Source: Vulgatibacter sp035565615 (GTDB taxonomy: Bacteria > Myxococcota > Myxococcia > Myxococcales > Vulgatibacteraceae). Taken from it: a stretch of DNA of 38,128 bases. Made by a program: the position numbers and the translations under genes. Below the pieces are notes generated by a model that had not been told where the DNA came from, searched no databases, and was given only the letters and a program-made list of their open reading frames with translations. Positions within the stretch are counted from its first letter, which is position 1. Every line of letters begins with the position of its first letter. The stretch lies in assembly GCA_035565615.1 (NCBI GenBank), contig DATMSB010000104.1, positions 1 through 38,128 of the forward strand, given 5' to 3'. Positions 15,889 to 23,326 of this stretch are shown one piece after another.

Positions 15889-17141
15889 GCATCCTCCGCC
15901 TCGCCTGGATCAACCTGCGCCGCGACCTGCGCGGGAACCTCCTCTCGGTGGCCGGGGTGGCCGCGGGGATCGGCGCCCTGGTCTTCTTCGTCGGCCTGGG
16001 TCTCGGGGTCGGCGACGTGGTGCGCACGAAGATCTTCCCCGGGGACGCGCGGTCGCTGGAGGTCGTCCCGCCGAGGGTGCAGATCGGCCTCTTCGGCGCG
16101 ACGGTCCTCGACGAGGAGGCGGTCTCCCGGTTCTCCGCGCTCCCGGGGGTCGAGGCGGTGCACCGTAAGATGCGGGTGCGGATCCCGGCGGTGAGCCGCT
16201 ACGACGGCAGCTTCTTCGGCAAGCACCTGCGCATGGGCCTCGAGATCCTGGCGGAGGGCGTGGATCCCGGGCTGGTGGACGCGGGCGAGCGCTTCGAGGA
16301 TGGCGGCGAGGACGCGCCCATCCCCGCGCTGATCTCCACCCGGCTCCTCGAGATCTACAACCAGGGCTTCGCCCGGGAGCGGGGCCTGCCCCAGGTCTCT
16401 GGCGCCATGCTCCAGGGCTTCCGCTTCCCGGTGGACTTCGGCCGCTCCTACGTCACCGCGCGGGCGGCGAGGGGCGAGGCGCTGCGGCAGGAGGCGGTGC
16501 TCGCCGGCGCGTCGGAGCGGGCGATGCTCCAGGGGATCACCATCCCCCTGGAGAGCGCCCGCCGCCTCAACGCCAGGCTCGGCGAGGACGCGCGCACCTA
16601 CTCGGCGCTGGTCCTGCGGGCGACGACCCCGGATCGGGTGCCCGCGATCGCCGCCGCGGTGCGGGAGGCCGGCTTCGGGATCGACGACACGGAGCGTGTG
16701 CAGGCGGAGCGGGTGGGGGCGGCGGTCGCGATCGTCACCGCCGTGCTGGCGCTCCTCTCCCTCCTGGTCTGCGGGCTCGGCTGCGTGAACATCTCGCTCA
16801 CCCTCGGCGCGGCCGTGCGGGCCCGGTCCCGGGAGCTGGGGATCCTGCGGTCGGTGGGCGCCACCTCCGGGGCGATCGGGGGGCTGGTGCTGGCGGAGGC
16901 GGGGGCGATCGGCCTCTGCGGCGGCGTCGCCGGCGCGCTCACCGCCCGGGGCGCGGCGTCCCTGGTGGACTGGCTCGCCCGGACCAGGCTCCCCCCGTTC
17001 CCGTTCAAGCCCGAGACCTTCTTCGTCTTTCCGGGCTGGGTCTGGGTGGGCGCCGTGGCCACCGGGCTCGCCGCCGCGCTCCTCGGGGCCCTGGTGCCGG
17101 CCGGGCGCGCCGTCCGGGTGGATCCCTCCCGCATCCTGTAG
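15885..17141 (+). CDS. ABC transporter permease, MacB/FtsX family
   Basis: A 418-residue inner-membrane permease with the MacB topology. One N-terminal helix (GNLLSVAGVAAGIGALVFF, about 16-38) is followed by a large periplasmic domain (about 45-275). Three C-terminal helices lie at about 280-305, 325-350 and 380-405. The FtsX signature GAAVRARSRELGILRSVGAT precedes the second C-terminal helix. The end VPAGRAVRVDPSRIL is the classic MacB/LolCE C-terminus. The periplasmic domain lacks an obvious MacB sabre motif, and the Lol system would need a LolC/E pair, so the substrate is unknown. The ATG overlaps the ATPase stop (ATGA). Confidence 0.9.
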   Translation: MSILRLAWINLRRDLRGNLLSVAGVAAGIGALVFFVGLGLGVGDVVRTKIFPGDARSLEVVPPRVQIGLFGATVLDEEAVSRFSALPGVEAVHRKMRVRIPAVSRYDGSFFGKHLRMGLEILAEGVDPGLVDAGERFEDGGEDAPIPALISTRLLEIYNQGFARERGLPQVSGAMLQGFRFPVDFGRSYVTARAARGEALRQEAVLAGASERAMLQGITIPLESARRLNARLGEDARTYSALVLRATTPDRVPAIAAAVREAGFGIDDTERVQAERVGAAVAIVTAVLALLSLLVCGLGCVNISLTLGAAVRARSRELGILRSVGATSGAIGGLVLAEAGAIGLCGGVAGALTARGAASLVDWLARTRLPPFPFKPETFFVFPGWVWVGAVATGLAAALLGALVPAGRAVRVDPSRIL

Positions 17142-17181
17142 GCCCGCTCGCGCGCCGCCGGGGGTTATCCACGGGCCGACG

Positions 17182-17207
17182 GGCCCGAATGGCTTTCAAT
17201 TCGGGCC
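17182..17207. repeat. 9-bp inverted repeat in the Nudix promoter region
   Basis: GGCCCGAAT (17182-17190) and ATTCGGGCC (17199-17207) are perfect complements around the 8-base GGCTTTCA. The repeat lies 41 bases after the permease stop and overlaps the candidate -35 of the Nudix gene. It may be the terminator of the ABC operon, an operator, or both. Confidence 0.45.
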
Positions 17208-17221
17208 TCGCGCGGTACGAT
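17193..17221 (+). promoter_or_regulatory. Candidate promoter for the Nudix gene
   Basis: CTTTCA (17193-17198), 17-base spacer, TACGAT (17216-17221). The -10 is good and the -35 weak. It lies downstream of the ATG at 17189, which argues that the longer reading frame from that ATG is not the real start. Confidence 0.35.
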
Positions 17222-17308
17222 GAGAGCAAGTGGGCCGCCTGCCGCCCTCGCGGGGCGAAGAGGCACGCTCCGTGCCTGTACCTCTCGGCCCCCCGATCGG
17301 CGGTCCTC

Positions 17309-18046
17309 GTGTTGCGCGAGAAGTCCTGTGGAGTGGTCCCCTATCGAGAGGAAGACGGGAAGATCCTCTACCTGGTGATCTCCTCGGCGGTGACCAAGCG
17401 CGAGCACTGGGAGTTCCCGAAGGGCGGCGTCGAGGAGGGGGAGCGCGAGGTCCAGACCGCGCTGCGCGAGTTGGAGGAGGAGACCGGCGTCTCCGAGGTG
17501 CGGCTCCTGCCGGGCTTCCGCGAACCCATCCGGTACATCTACCGCCGGCCCGAGGGGCTGGTGTCGAAGCAGGTGGTGTACTTCATCGGCAAGGTCTCGA
17601 ACCCCGCGGTGACCCTGCGGGAGGTGGAGGCCAAGGACTACCGCTGGGCCACCTACGACGAGACGTACCGGCTGATCCGACACTCCAACGCCCGCGTCCT
17701 CCTCGAGCGGGCCCACGCCTTCATCACCGGCAAGCCGCGCCCCGAGGGGCAGGAGCGGCGCCGCCACCCGAGGCCGCCGCCCAAGGCGCCCGCGCCCCGG
17801 CCTTCGCCGGATCGGAAGGCGGACGCGCCGCCTGCCGAGACGGCGCCCGCCTCCGAGCCGCCGCGGCGTCGCCGCCGCAGGCGCCGGCGCCGGGGGAGGG
17901 GCGGCGGAGGGGCGCCGGGGCAGGGGACGCCGGATCAGCGGAAGTCGGAGCAGCGGGCGACGGAGGAGCGGATGCATGGGCAGGGGCCGCCGGGGTCGGC
18001 GCCCGGGCAGGGGACGTCGGGACAGGGGACACCGCCGGCCGATTGA
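17309..18046 (+). CDS. Nudix hydrolase, Ap4A type, with Arg-rich C-terminal tail
   Basis: A 245-residue Nudix hydrolase, resembling asymmetrical bis(5'-nucleosyl)-tetraphosphatases, which clear alarmone-type dinucleotides such as Ap4A. The fold opens with SCGVVPYREEDGKILYLVI. HWEFPKGG leads into a complete Nudix box (residues 39-61: Gly39, Glu45, Arg53-Glu54, Glu57-Glu58, Gly60). The catalytic domain ends near 145. The last 100 residues are disordered-looking and Pro/Arg-rich, with a run of ten arginines followed by GRGGGG and GQG repeats. Such tails usually bind nucleic acid or polyphosphate. I chose the GTG at 17309 because the fold starts there and the promoter lies between it and the ATG at 17189. 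No strong Shine-Dalgarno is visible. It converges on the lytic transglycosylase gene. Confidence 0.85.
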   Translation: MLREKSCGVVPYREEDGKILYLVISSAVTKREHWEFPKGGVEEGEREVQTALRELEEETGVSEVRLLPGFREPIRYIYRRPEGLVSKQVVYFIGKVSNPAVTLREVEAKDYRWATYDETYRLIRHSNARVLLERAHAFITGKPRPEGQERRRHPRPPPKAPAPRPSPDRKADAPPAETAPASEPPRRRRRRRRRRGRGGGGAPGQGTPDQRKSEQRATEERMHGQGPPGSAPGQGTSGQGTPPAD

Positions 18047-18096
18047 TCGTTCCCTGTCGCTATCTACCCGGGCGATCGCGGGAGGGAAGGCGCCGA

Positions 18097-19491
18097 TCAG
18101 CGCCTCGACGCCGTCTGGGGGCCCCTCGCGCCGGGCGGGATCGGGATCACCAGCTCCTGGCCGATGCGCAGCCGCCTCGGATCGAGGCCGCGGTTGGCCT
18201 TCATCAGCGCCTTCACGTTGGTCGAGAACATCAGGGCGATGTGACCCAGCGTGTCGCCCTTCTGCACCTTGTAGGAGCGGAAGGTGAAGCGCTCGGACGG
18301 CTTCACCTTGGCGTAGGCGGCGGCGAAGGCCTGCGCCTTCCCCTTGGGGAGCCGCAGCTCGTAGGGCGGGGCACCCTTCGGCACCGGCGGCGTCGCCCAC
18401 TGGCGCAGCTCCGGGTTGAGGGCGGTGATCTCCTCGACCGTCACTCCGGCGCAGGCCGCGATCACCTCGAGGTCGGTGGCGTCCGGGACCTGGGCGATCT
18501 CCCACTCGAGGGGCGCCTCGGGGGTCAGCTCGGTGAAGCCGAACTTCTCCGGATGCTTGGCGATGAGCGCGGCGGCGATCAGCTTGGGCACGTAGTGGCG
18601 GGTCTCCTTTCGGAACGCGTCGTCGGTGGCGGCCAGCTCCCAGAAGTCCTCGGTGCCGTACCGGGCGATGGCCTTCGACACCCGCCCAGGCCCCGCGTTG
18701 TAGCCGGCCCACGCCAGGTACCAGTCGCCCCACGCGTCGTGCAGCCGGCGGAGGAACTCGGCGGCGGCGCGGGTGGACTTGACGGGATCCTTGCGCTCGT
18801 CGACCCAGAAGTCGGTGGTGAGGCCGAAGCGCCTGCCGGTGGCCTCGATGAACTGCCACGGTCCCACGGCGGACGCCCACGACTTCGCGTGCATGGAGAA
18901 GCCGCTCTCGATCATCGACAGGTAGACGAGATCCTCGGGCATGCCGTGGCTGCGCAGGATCTCGCGGAAGAGCGGCACCCATCGGTGGGATCGCTCCAGC
19001 CAGCGCGCGAACCACCTGCGGCCCGGCCCCTGGAAGAAGGCGAGGTACTCGGCGACGCTCTCGTTGTACTCCACGGGGATGTCGTAGGCGCCGGCCACCG
19101 ACTCGATGGAGAACGGCAGGCTGCCGGCGAAGGCGCCGCCGATCTCGCCGGGATCGACGATGTCGGGCCAGCCGTCGAGGCCGGCGCCCAGCGATCCCCG
19201 CAGCCGTCGGGACCAGGGGTTGGTGTCGCCGAGGCGGTGGAGCATCCGGTCGATGGCGATCGCGCCGCGCTCGATCTCCCGGGCCTCGAGCTCGTGGAGC
19301 GCCCGGAGGTCCTCGTCCAGGCCGCCGGGCGCCGAGGCGAGGGAGGTCGCCGGCGCGAGCCAGGCGGCCGCGACCAGCGCGGCGGCGAGGAGCGGCGAGG
19401 CGCCCCGCGGCGGGTTCGACGGAGTCCCGCCTGCCCCGGAAGATCCCTCCCGCCTCCCGCGGGCGGGCGCCGGCGCGATCGTCCCCCTCAC
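18097..19491 (-). CDS. mltD: Membrane-bound lytic transglycosylase, MltD type, with LysM
   Basis: A 464-residue periplasmic enzyme that cleaves peptidoglycan glycan strands to 1,6-anhydro-muropeptides. The N-terminus has a signal-like segment (PLLAAALVAAAWLAPATSLA). The SLT domain carries the catalytic Glu195 in SMIESGFSMHAKS, then GPWQFIEATGRRFGL and WYLAWAGYNAGPGRV. A linker domain with VEEITALNPELR leads to a C-terminal LysM (about 406-453, starting SYKVQKGDTLGHIAL) that anchors it to peptidoglycan. MltD of E. coli has two LysM repeats; one is clear here. It begins with a GTG whose last bases overlap the TGA of the upstream cytochrome gene (GTGA), so the pair is co-translated from the promoter at 21046-21075. 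Confidence 0.92.
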   Translation of the reverse strand: MRGTIAPAPARGRREGSSGAGGTPSNPPRGASPLLAAALVAAAWLAPATSLASAPGGLDEDLRALHELEAREIERGAIAIDRMLHRLGDTNPWSRRLRGSLGAGLDGWPDIVDPGEIGGAFAGSLPFSIESVAGAYDIPVEYNESVAEYLAFFQGPGRRWFARWLERSHRWVPLFREILRSHGMPEDLVYLSMIESGFSMHAKSWASAVGPWQFIEATGRRFGLTTDFWVDERKDPVKSTRAAAEFLRRLHDAWGDWYLAWAGYNAGPGRVSKAIARYGTEDFWELAATDDAFRKETRHYVPKLIAAALIAKHPEKFGFTELTPEAPLEWEIAQVPDATDLEVIAACAGVTVEEITALNPELRQWATPPVPKGAPPYELRLPKGKAQAFAAAYAKVKPSERFTFRSYKVQKGDTLGHIALMFSTNVKALMKANRGLDPRRLRIGQELVIPIPPGARGPQTASRR

Positions 19492-20990
19492 GGGCGCGCC
19501 GTCTCCGCGGCGACGGGGGCGCCGTGCCCCGGCCCGAGGATCCGCGACAGGTAGGCCGCGTAGTCGAATTCGGTGGAGTGATCGGCGGTGTGGCAGCCGC
19601 GGCAGGTGGCTTCGGCGGTCCGGCGCTCGAGCTTCGCCGCGACCGGGTTCGCCGCGTGGAGCGAGCCGGGGCCGTGGCAGGACTCGCAGCCGACGTCCTT
19701 GCGGTGGTCCACCTCGTCCACCCGGCAGGCCCCGCCCGGCTTCTCCCAGCCGGTGACGTGGCAGGACACGCAGGCCAGGTCGTACTGCTTGTTGGCGCGC
19801 TCGAGGGTGGCGTACGCCTCGGCGTGGCGGGTCTGCGCCCAGAAGTCGTGGGCCGCCTGGTGGCAGGTGGCGCACGCGGCCTCGCCCACGTAGCCGGCCT
19901 CGCCTGCGGAGGGCTTCTCGCATACCTTGTTCTGGGCCTTGGCGAAGGCGAGGTTGGCGGAGGCGATCTCCCGGTCGTAGGCGGTGAGGATCTCCTTCAC
20001 GGCCCCGTCGGACGGGAGGTCCCGGGTGACGGGGACGAAGCGGTGGGCGAGGTAGCTGCCTTCGGCGGGGGCAGGGGCGGCCCCTCGCGAGAGCGCGCGG
20101 CGGCGCGCGCGCAGCTCCTCCACCTTGCGGCGGAACGGCTCCCGCTCGGCGTCGCTCGAGAGCCGGGACGCGCGCTGCTCGTAGGAGCGGATCCGCTCGC
20201 CGATCGACTCGATCTCCGCGTCGCGCTCCTGCTCCCCTTGCAGGATCTGCAGCGGGCCGTCGCCGCGGAGGACGAGGTCGATCCGCAGGACGCTCTGCCC
20301 CCGGGCCTGGGTGAAGAAGACGGGGACCTTCCCCAGCGCCGCGCGGGCCCGATCGCCCTCCGGGATGTCCCGGACGTGGCTGCCCACCAAGAGGTCCGCG
20401 CCCGAGTGGGGGGCCAGCGCGACCACCCGGTCGCGGACGCCGTGGACCAGGGCCACCACCACGTCGGCGCCGAGGGCGCGCGTCGCCTCGACCCGCTGCC
20501 GCAGCGCCTCGGCCTCCGTCCCCGGCGGCAGGGCGTCGAAGGGGGCGAGGCCGACGCGGACGCCCCCGACCTCGCGGACGGCGGGGCCGGTGACGAGCAC
20601 CCCGGGGGGGAAGGCGCCGCCGGCGTCGCGCTCGAAGGCGACCTTGGCGTCGATGCCCATGGCGACCAGGGCCCGCACCATGGCGGCGGCGCGCCGATCC
20701 GCCTGCACCTTCACCTCGGGCGGGACCTCGAGCTCGTCGTGGAGGGCGTCGCCCGCGTCCACCAGGAGGGTGGGGCCGGCGGCGCGGGTCTCGCGCACGA
20801 ACGACGCCAAGCGATCCACGCCGCCCCGCATGTCCGCGGAGCAGCCGCAGGGCTCGAGCTGGCCCCAGAGATCGCCGGTGAAGAGGAGGGTGGCCCGCCG
20901 CTTCGGGACGCCCCCGGGCGCCGGGACCTGCGCCTGGGAGGCGCAGCCCGTGCCGAGGAGGATGGCGGCGAGGGCGAGGAGGAGGCGCAT
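19488..20990 (-). CDS. Lipoprotein fusing a metallophosphatase/5'-nucleotidase-like domain to a tetrahaem cytochrome c
   Basis: A 500-residue exported protein. The signal ends at LLGTGC (Cys16). The N-terminal domain (about 32-265) follows the 5'-nucleotidase/UshA layout: LLFTGDLWGQLEPCGCS, GGVDRLASFVRE, LLVDAGDAL. The canonical DxH motif is DLW here, the GNH[DE] motif is not found, and GHTH is replaced by VGSHVRD, so catalysis is doubtful. A charged coiled-coil-like region lies at about 275-315. The C-terminal part has four CxxCH haem-binding motifs (CATCH, CVSCH, CESCH and CRGCH, at about 373, 407, 435 and 463), as in cytochrome c554-like electron carriers. The ATG at 20990 lacks a Shine-Dalgarno but is fixed by the signal peptide. 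It overlaps and is co-transcribed with the lytic transglycosylase. Confidence 0.85.
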   Translation of the reverse strand: MRLLLALAAILLGTGCASQAQVPAPGGVPKRRATLLFTGDLWGQLEPCGCSADMRGGVDRLASFVRETRAAGPTLLVDAGDALHDELEVPPEVKVQADRRAAAMVRALVAMGIDAKVAFERDAGGAFPPGVLVTGPAVREVGGVRVGLAPFDALPPGTEAEALRQRVEATRALGADVVVALVHGVRDRVVALAPHSGADLLVGSHVRDIPEGDRARAALGKVPVFFTQARGQSVLRIDLVLRGDGPLQILQGEQERDAEIESIGERIRSYEQRASRLSSDAEREPFRRKVEELRARRRALSRGAAPAPAEGSYLAHRFVPVTRDLPSDGAVKEILTAYDREIASANLAFAKAQNKVCEKPSAGEAGYVGEAACATCHQAAHDFWAQTRHAEAYATLERANKQYDLACVSCHVTGWEKPGGACRVDEVDHRKDVGCESCHGPGSLHAANPVAAKLERRTAEATCRGCHTADHSTEFDYAAYLSRILGPGHGAPVAAETARP

Positions 20991-21045
20991 GGGAGGTGAC
21001 CGGCCGAGCGGGGGTCGAAACGACGTGCCCCGAAGGGCCATTCCC

Positions 21046-21075
21046 GCAATAGCCGGGCCTTCGGCGCGATTGCAA
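21046..21075 (-). promoter_or_regulatory. Promoter of the cytochrome-transglycosylase operon
   Basis: On the minus strand, TTGCAA (21075-21070), an 18-base spacer, then TATTGC (21051-21046). Transcription would start near 21039, inside a GCCC-CGAA-GGGC stem-loop sequence, with a leader of about 49 bases. It is divergent from the promoter at 21088-21116. Confidence 0.45.
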
Positions 21076-21087
21076 CCCTTCTCCCGG

Positions 21088-21116
21088 TTGCGCGGGCGGG
21101 CCGTCGCGTGCAGGAT
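21088..21116 (+). promoter_or_regulatory. Promoter of the Fis-type regulator gene
   Basis: TTGCGC (21088-21093), 17-base spacer, CAGGAT (21111-21116). It starts 12 bases from the opposing -35 at 21070-21075, so the two promoters are close enough for shared regulation. The start site would fall near 21123, just before the GTG at 21126. Confidence 0.35.
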
Positions 21117-21125
21117 GCGCCGACC

Positions 21126-21695
21126 GTGCGAGCCCTCCTGCGTACAGATCGAGCCGACGACGAGCTGGCGCGCGCGCTGGCCAAGGCGGGACTCTACGTG
21201 GAGCGGGTCTCGGCGGCGGACGCGCCGGCGCGCCTCCTCGACGTCCGCGATCTCGCCGTGATCGATCCGCGCCTCCTCCAGCACGCGCCGGCGTCGTCGC
21301 GGCGGCCCGGGGCGCGCCAGGCCGAGCCGTCGGTGGAGTCGTCGCCCCTCGAGGAGCTCTGCTACCGGCGGCTGGCCGCCGTCCTCGACAAGCTGGACGG
21401 CGGCACGCTCCCCGAGCTGTACGCCACGGCCATGGCCCAGAGCGAGCGGGCGCTCCTGCGCCTGGCGATCGATCGCACCCGGAGCCTGTCCGCCGGGGCC
21501 GAGCTCCTGGGGATCCATCGCAACACCCTGGTGCGGCGGCTGGACGAGCTGGGCCTTCGCTCCCGGGAGGACGATCGTGCCGGCAAGCGCCGCGAGGCCC
21601 GACCTACCGCGGCGGCGCCGCGCAAGGCGGCGTCCCGCCGGGCGCCGAAGCCCCGCACGACGGCGCCGGCGAAGAAGCGCCGCAGGTCGGATTAG
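21126..21695 (+). CDS. Fis-type HTH DNA-binding protein with basic tail
   Basis: A 189-residue putative transcription factor. The N-terminal segment VRALLRTDRADDELARALAKAGL looks like the start of a response-regulator receiver but lacks the acidic pocket and is too short. The middle (about 94-142) is a clear Fis-family helix-turn-helix: ALLRLAIDRTRSLSAGAELL then GIHRNTLVRRLDELGL, as at the C-terminus of NtrC-like activators. The tail (about 145-189) is rich in Lys, Arg, Ala and Pro, like histone H1 or AlgP. There is no AAA+ domain. I prefer the GTG at 21126 because a GTG at 21108 lies inside the predicted promoter. It is divergent from the cytochrome operon, which it might regulate. The ZIP gene follows after 5 bases. 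Confidence 0.75.
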   Translation: MRALLRTDRADDELARALAKAGLYVERVSAADAPARLLDVRDLAVIDPRLLQHAPASSRRPGARQAEPSVESSPLEELCYRRLAAVLDKLDGGTLPELYATAMAQSERALLRLAIDRTRSLSAGAELLGIHRNTLVRRLDELGLRSREDDRAGKRREARPTAAAPRKAASRRAPKPRTTAPAKKRRRSD

Positions 21696-21700
21696 GCCCC

Positions 21701-22462
21701 ATGCTCCTCCTCTACGTCGTCGCCATCGCCGTCGGCTCCATGCTGAGCGCGTCGGTCCCCGTGGCGTTCCCGCACATCCGCTCCCGGATGCACCTCTTCC
21801 TGTCGTTCTCGGCGGGGGTGCTCCTCGGCGCGGCCTTCTTCCACATGATGCCGGAGGCGATCCACGAGGGCGGGATGGAGTCGCTCTACTGGGCGCTGGC
21901 GGGCTTCGTCTTCCTCTTCCTCCTGGAGCGCTACGTCCTCGTCCACTGGTGCAAGGAGGACGAGGGATGCGAGGTGCACCTCCCCCACGGCGACGACGCG
22001 CCGCATGCGCACCCGCGCACGGTGGGGATCGCGACGCTGGTGGGGATGTCGGCCCACACGCTCACCGACGGCTTCGCCCTGGGCACCGCCATGGAGGCGG
22101 GCGTCGGCGGGAGCGTCTTCCTCGCGATCCTCTTCCACAAGATGCCGTCGAGCTTCTCGCTCGCCGCGATCCTGCTCCACGAGCGCTACCCCGCCCGCCG
22201 CACCATCCTCCTCACCGCGATCTTCTCGCTGATGCTGCCCCTGGGCGCGGTGCTCTTCTTCCTGCTCTCGGGGCTGGTGACGCAGGAGGCGTTCGCCCCC
22301 CGCGCCCTCGGCTTCTCGGCGGGCACTTTCCTGCACCTCGCCGTGGCCGACCTCATCCCCGACCTCCACCGCCGCCGCGAGGATCGGCTCTCCCTCTCCG
22401 CCGCCCTGCTCGCGGGAATCGTGCTGATGGCGGCGGTGGGCCAGCTCCACCACGATCACTGA
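21701..22462 (+). CDS. ZIP family metal transporter
   Basis: A 253-residue inner-membrane transporter importing divalent metals such as zinc or iron, with about seven or eight helices. The ZIP signature of helix 4 is HTLTDGFALG (His119, Asp123). Helix 5 has FHKMPSSFSL (His146), where the usual HExP is HKMP, so one Glu of the second metal site is replaced. The cytoplasmic loop between helices 3 and 4 is His/Cys/Asp-rich (CKEDEGCEVHLPHGDDAPHAH), typical of metal-sensing loops, and the C-terminus ends HHDH. It lies 5 bases after the Fis-type gene and is probably co-transcribed with it. Its last 7 bases overlap the end of the convergent SDR gene. Confidence 0.88.
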   Translation: MLLLYVVAIAVGSMLSASVPVAFPHIRSRMHLFLSFSAGVLLGAAFFHMMPEAIHEGGMESLYWALAGFVFLFLLERYVLVHWCKEDEGCEVHLPHGDDAPHAHPRTVGIATLVGMSAHTLTDGFALGTAMEAGVGGSVFLAILFHKMPSSFSLAAILLHERYPARRTILLTAIFSLMLPLGAVLFFLLSGLVTQEAFAPRALGFSAGTFLHLAVADLIPDLHRRREDRLSLSAALLAGIVLMAAVGQLHHDH

Positions 22463-23256
22463 GCGTCGCGGCGCTTCATTCGCTCCATGAAGAGCTTGGC
22501 GGCGCGCACCACCGCCCGCCGTGGCAGGAGGCGGGCGCCCAGCGGCGCGCCCTTGTTCACGAGGCCCGGCACCACAACCGTGCAGCCTCGGTCGAGGCCC
22601 CGCAGCGCGGCCTCCGCGATCTCGGAGGCGGGGAGCACGCCGACGAGCGGGAGGCCCGTGCCCGCGACGTCCTGGAACCCGGTGGGCGAGCCGCCGGGGC
22701 AGAGGGCGAGGACGCGCACGCCGAGGTCCTCGTTCTCGGCCCAGAGGGCCTCTGCAAACGAGAGCACGAACGCCTTGCTCGCGGCGTAGGTGGCGAGGCC
22801 GGGCACGGGCTGGAAGGCGACGCTCGACGAGACCTGCACGATCCCGCCGGCGCGGCGCTCCTGCATGGCGGGGAGGAAGAGGCCGGTGAGCTCCACCACC
22901 GCGCTCACGTTCACCCGCAAGAGCTCGAGCTGCCGCTCCAGGGGCAGATCCTCGAAGCGGCCGTCGAGGCCGAAGCCGGCGTTGTTGACGAGCAGGTGGA
23001 TCTCGCGGCCGGCGGTCGCCTCGCGAAAGAGCCGCTCCGGCCCGGTGGGATCGGCGAGGTCCACGCCCACCGCCGCGACCCGCACGCCGTGCGCCTTTTC
23101 CAGCGCGTCGCCGAGCGCGCCGAGGAGCGCCGTCCGGCGGGCCGCGAGGACGAGGTTCATCCCGCGGGTGGCGAGGGCGCGGGCGAACGCCTCTCCGATC
23201 CCGGAAGAGGCGCCGGTGACGACGGCCCACCTCCCCCGGTACTCGAACGGATCCAT
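22456..23256 (-). CDS. Short-chain dehydrogenase/reductase (SDR)
   Basis: A 266-residue NAD(P)H-dependent oxidoreductase of the classical SDR family. The nucleotide-binding motif TGASSGIG is at 14-21, and NNAG at 91-94. The catalytic triad lies in VSSSVAFQPVPGLATYAASK (Ser around 144, Tyr157, Lys161). The basic residues in AARR after strand 2 suggest NADP preference. The substrate is unknown; the closest character is the DltE/YqjQ-like group acting on lipid or keto substrates, which is a guess. The ATG at 23256 has GAGGGAG upstream and starts directly before the fold; an ATG at 23274 is less likely. It ends inside the ZIP gene's end by 7 bases. Confidence 0.9.
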   Translation of the reverse strand: MDPFEYRGRWAVVTGASSGIGEAFARALATRGMNLVLAARRTALLGALGDALEKAHGVRVAAVGVDLADPTGPERLFREATAGREIHLLVNNAGFGLDGRFEDLPLERQLELLRVNVSAVVELTGLFLPAMQERRAGGIVQVSSSVAFQPVPGLATYAASKAFVLSFAEALWAENEDLGVRVLALCPGGSPTGFQDVAGTGLPLVGVLPASEIAEAALRGLDRGCTVVVPGLVNKGAPLGARLLPRRAVVRAAKLFMERMKRRDAQ

Positions 23257-23326
23257 GGAGGCGCTCCCTCGCATCCGGCCCGCCGTCGGGCGGGCGAGGG
23301 CCCGCCCGCGGCCGCCGCGGCCTCGG

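Noticed and set aside
17165..17173. DnaA-box-like TTATCCACG
   Set aside because: A single near-match, with no cluster, no AT-rich region and no dnaA or dnaN nearby; not an origin.
17189..17308. Longer Nudix protein starting at the ATG at 17189
   Set aside because: The -10 element at 17216-17221 lies downstream of that ATG, and the extra 40 residues have no Nudix character.
19488..21075. N-terminal extension of the lytic transglycosylase to form a 992-residue protein
   Set aside because: The first 528 residues are an out-of-frame reading of the cytochrome gene; the GTG at 19491 directly precedes the signal-like segment.
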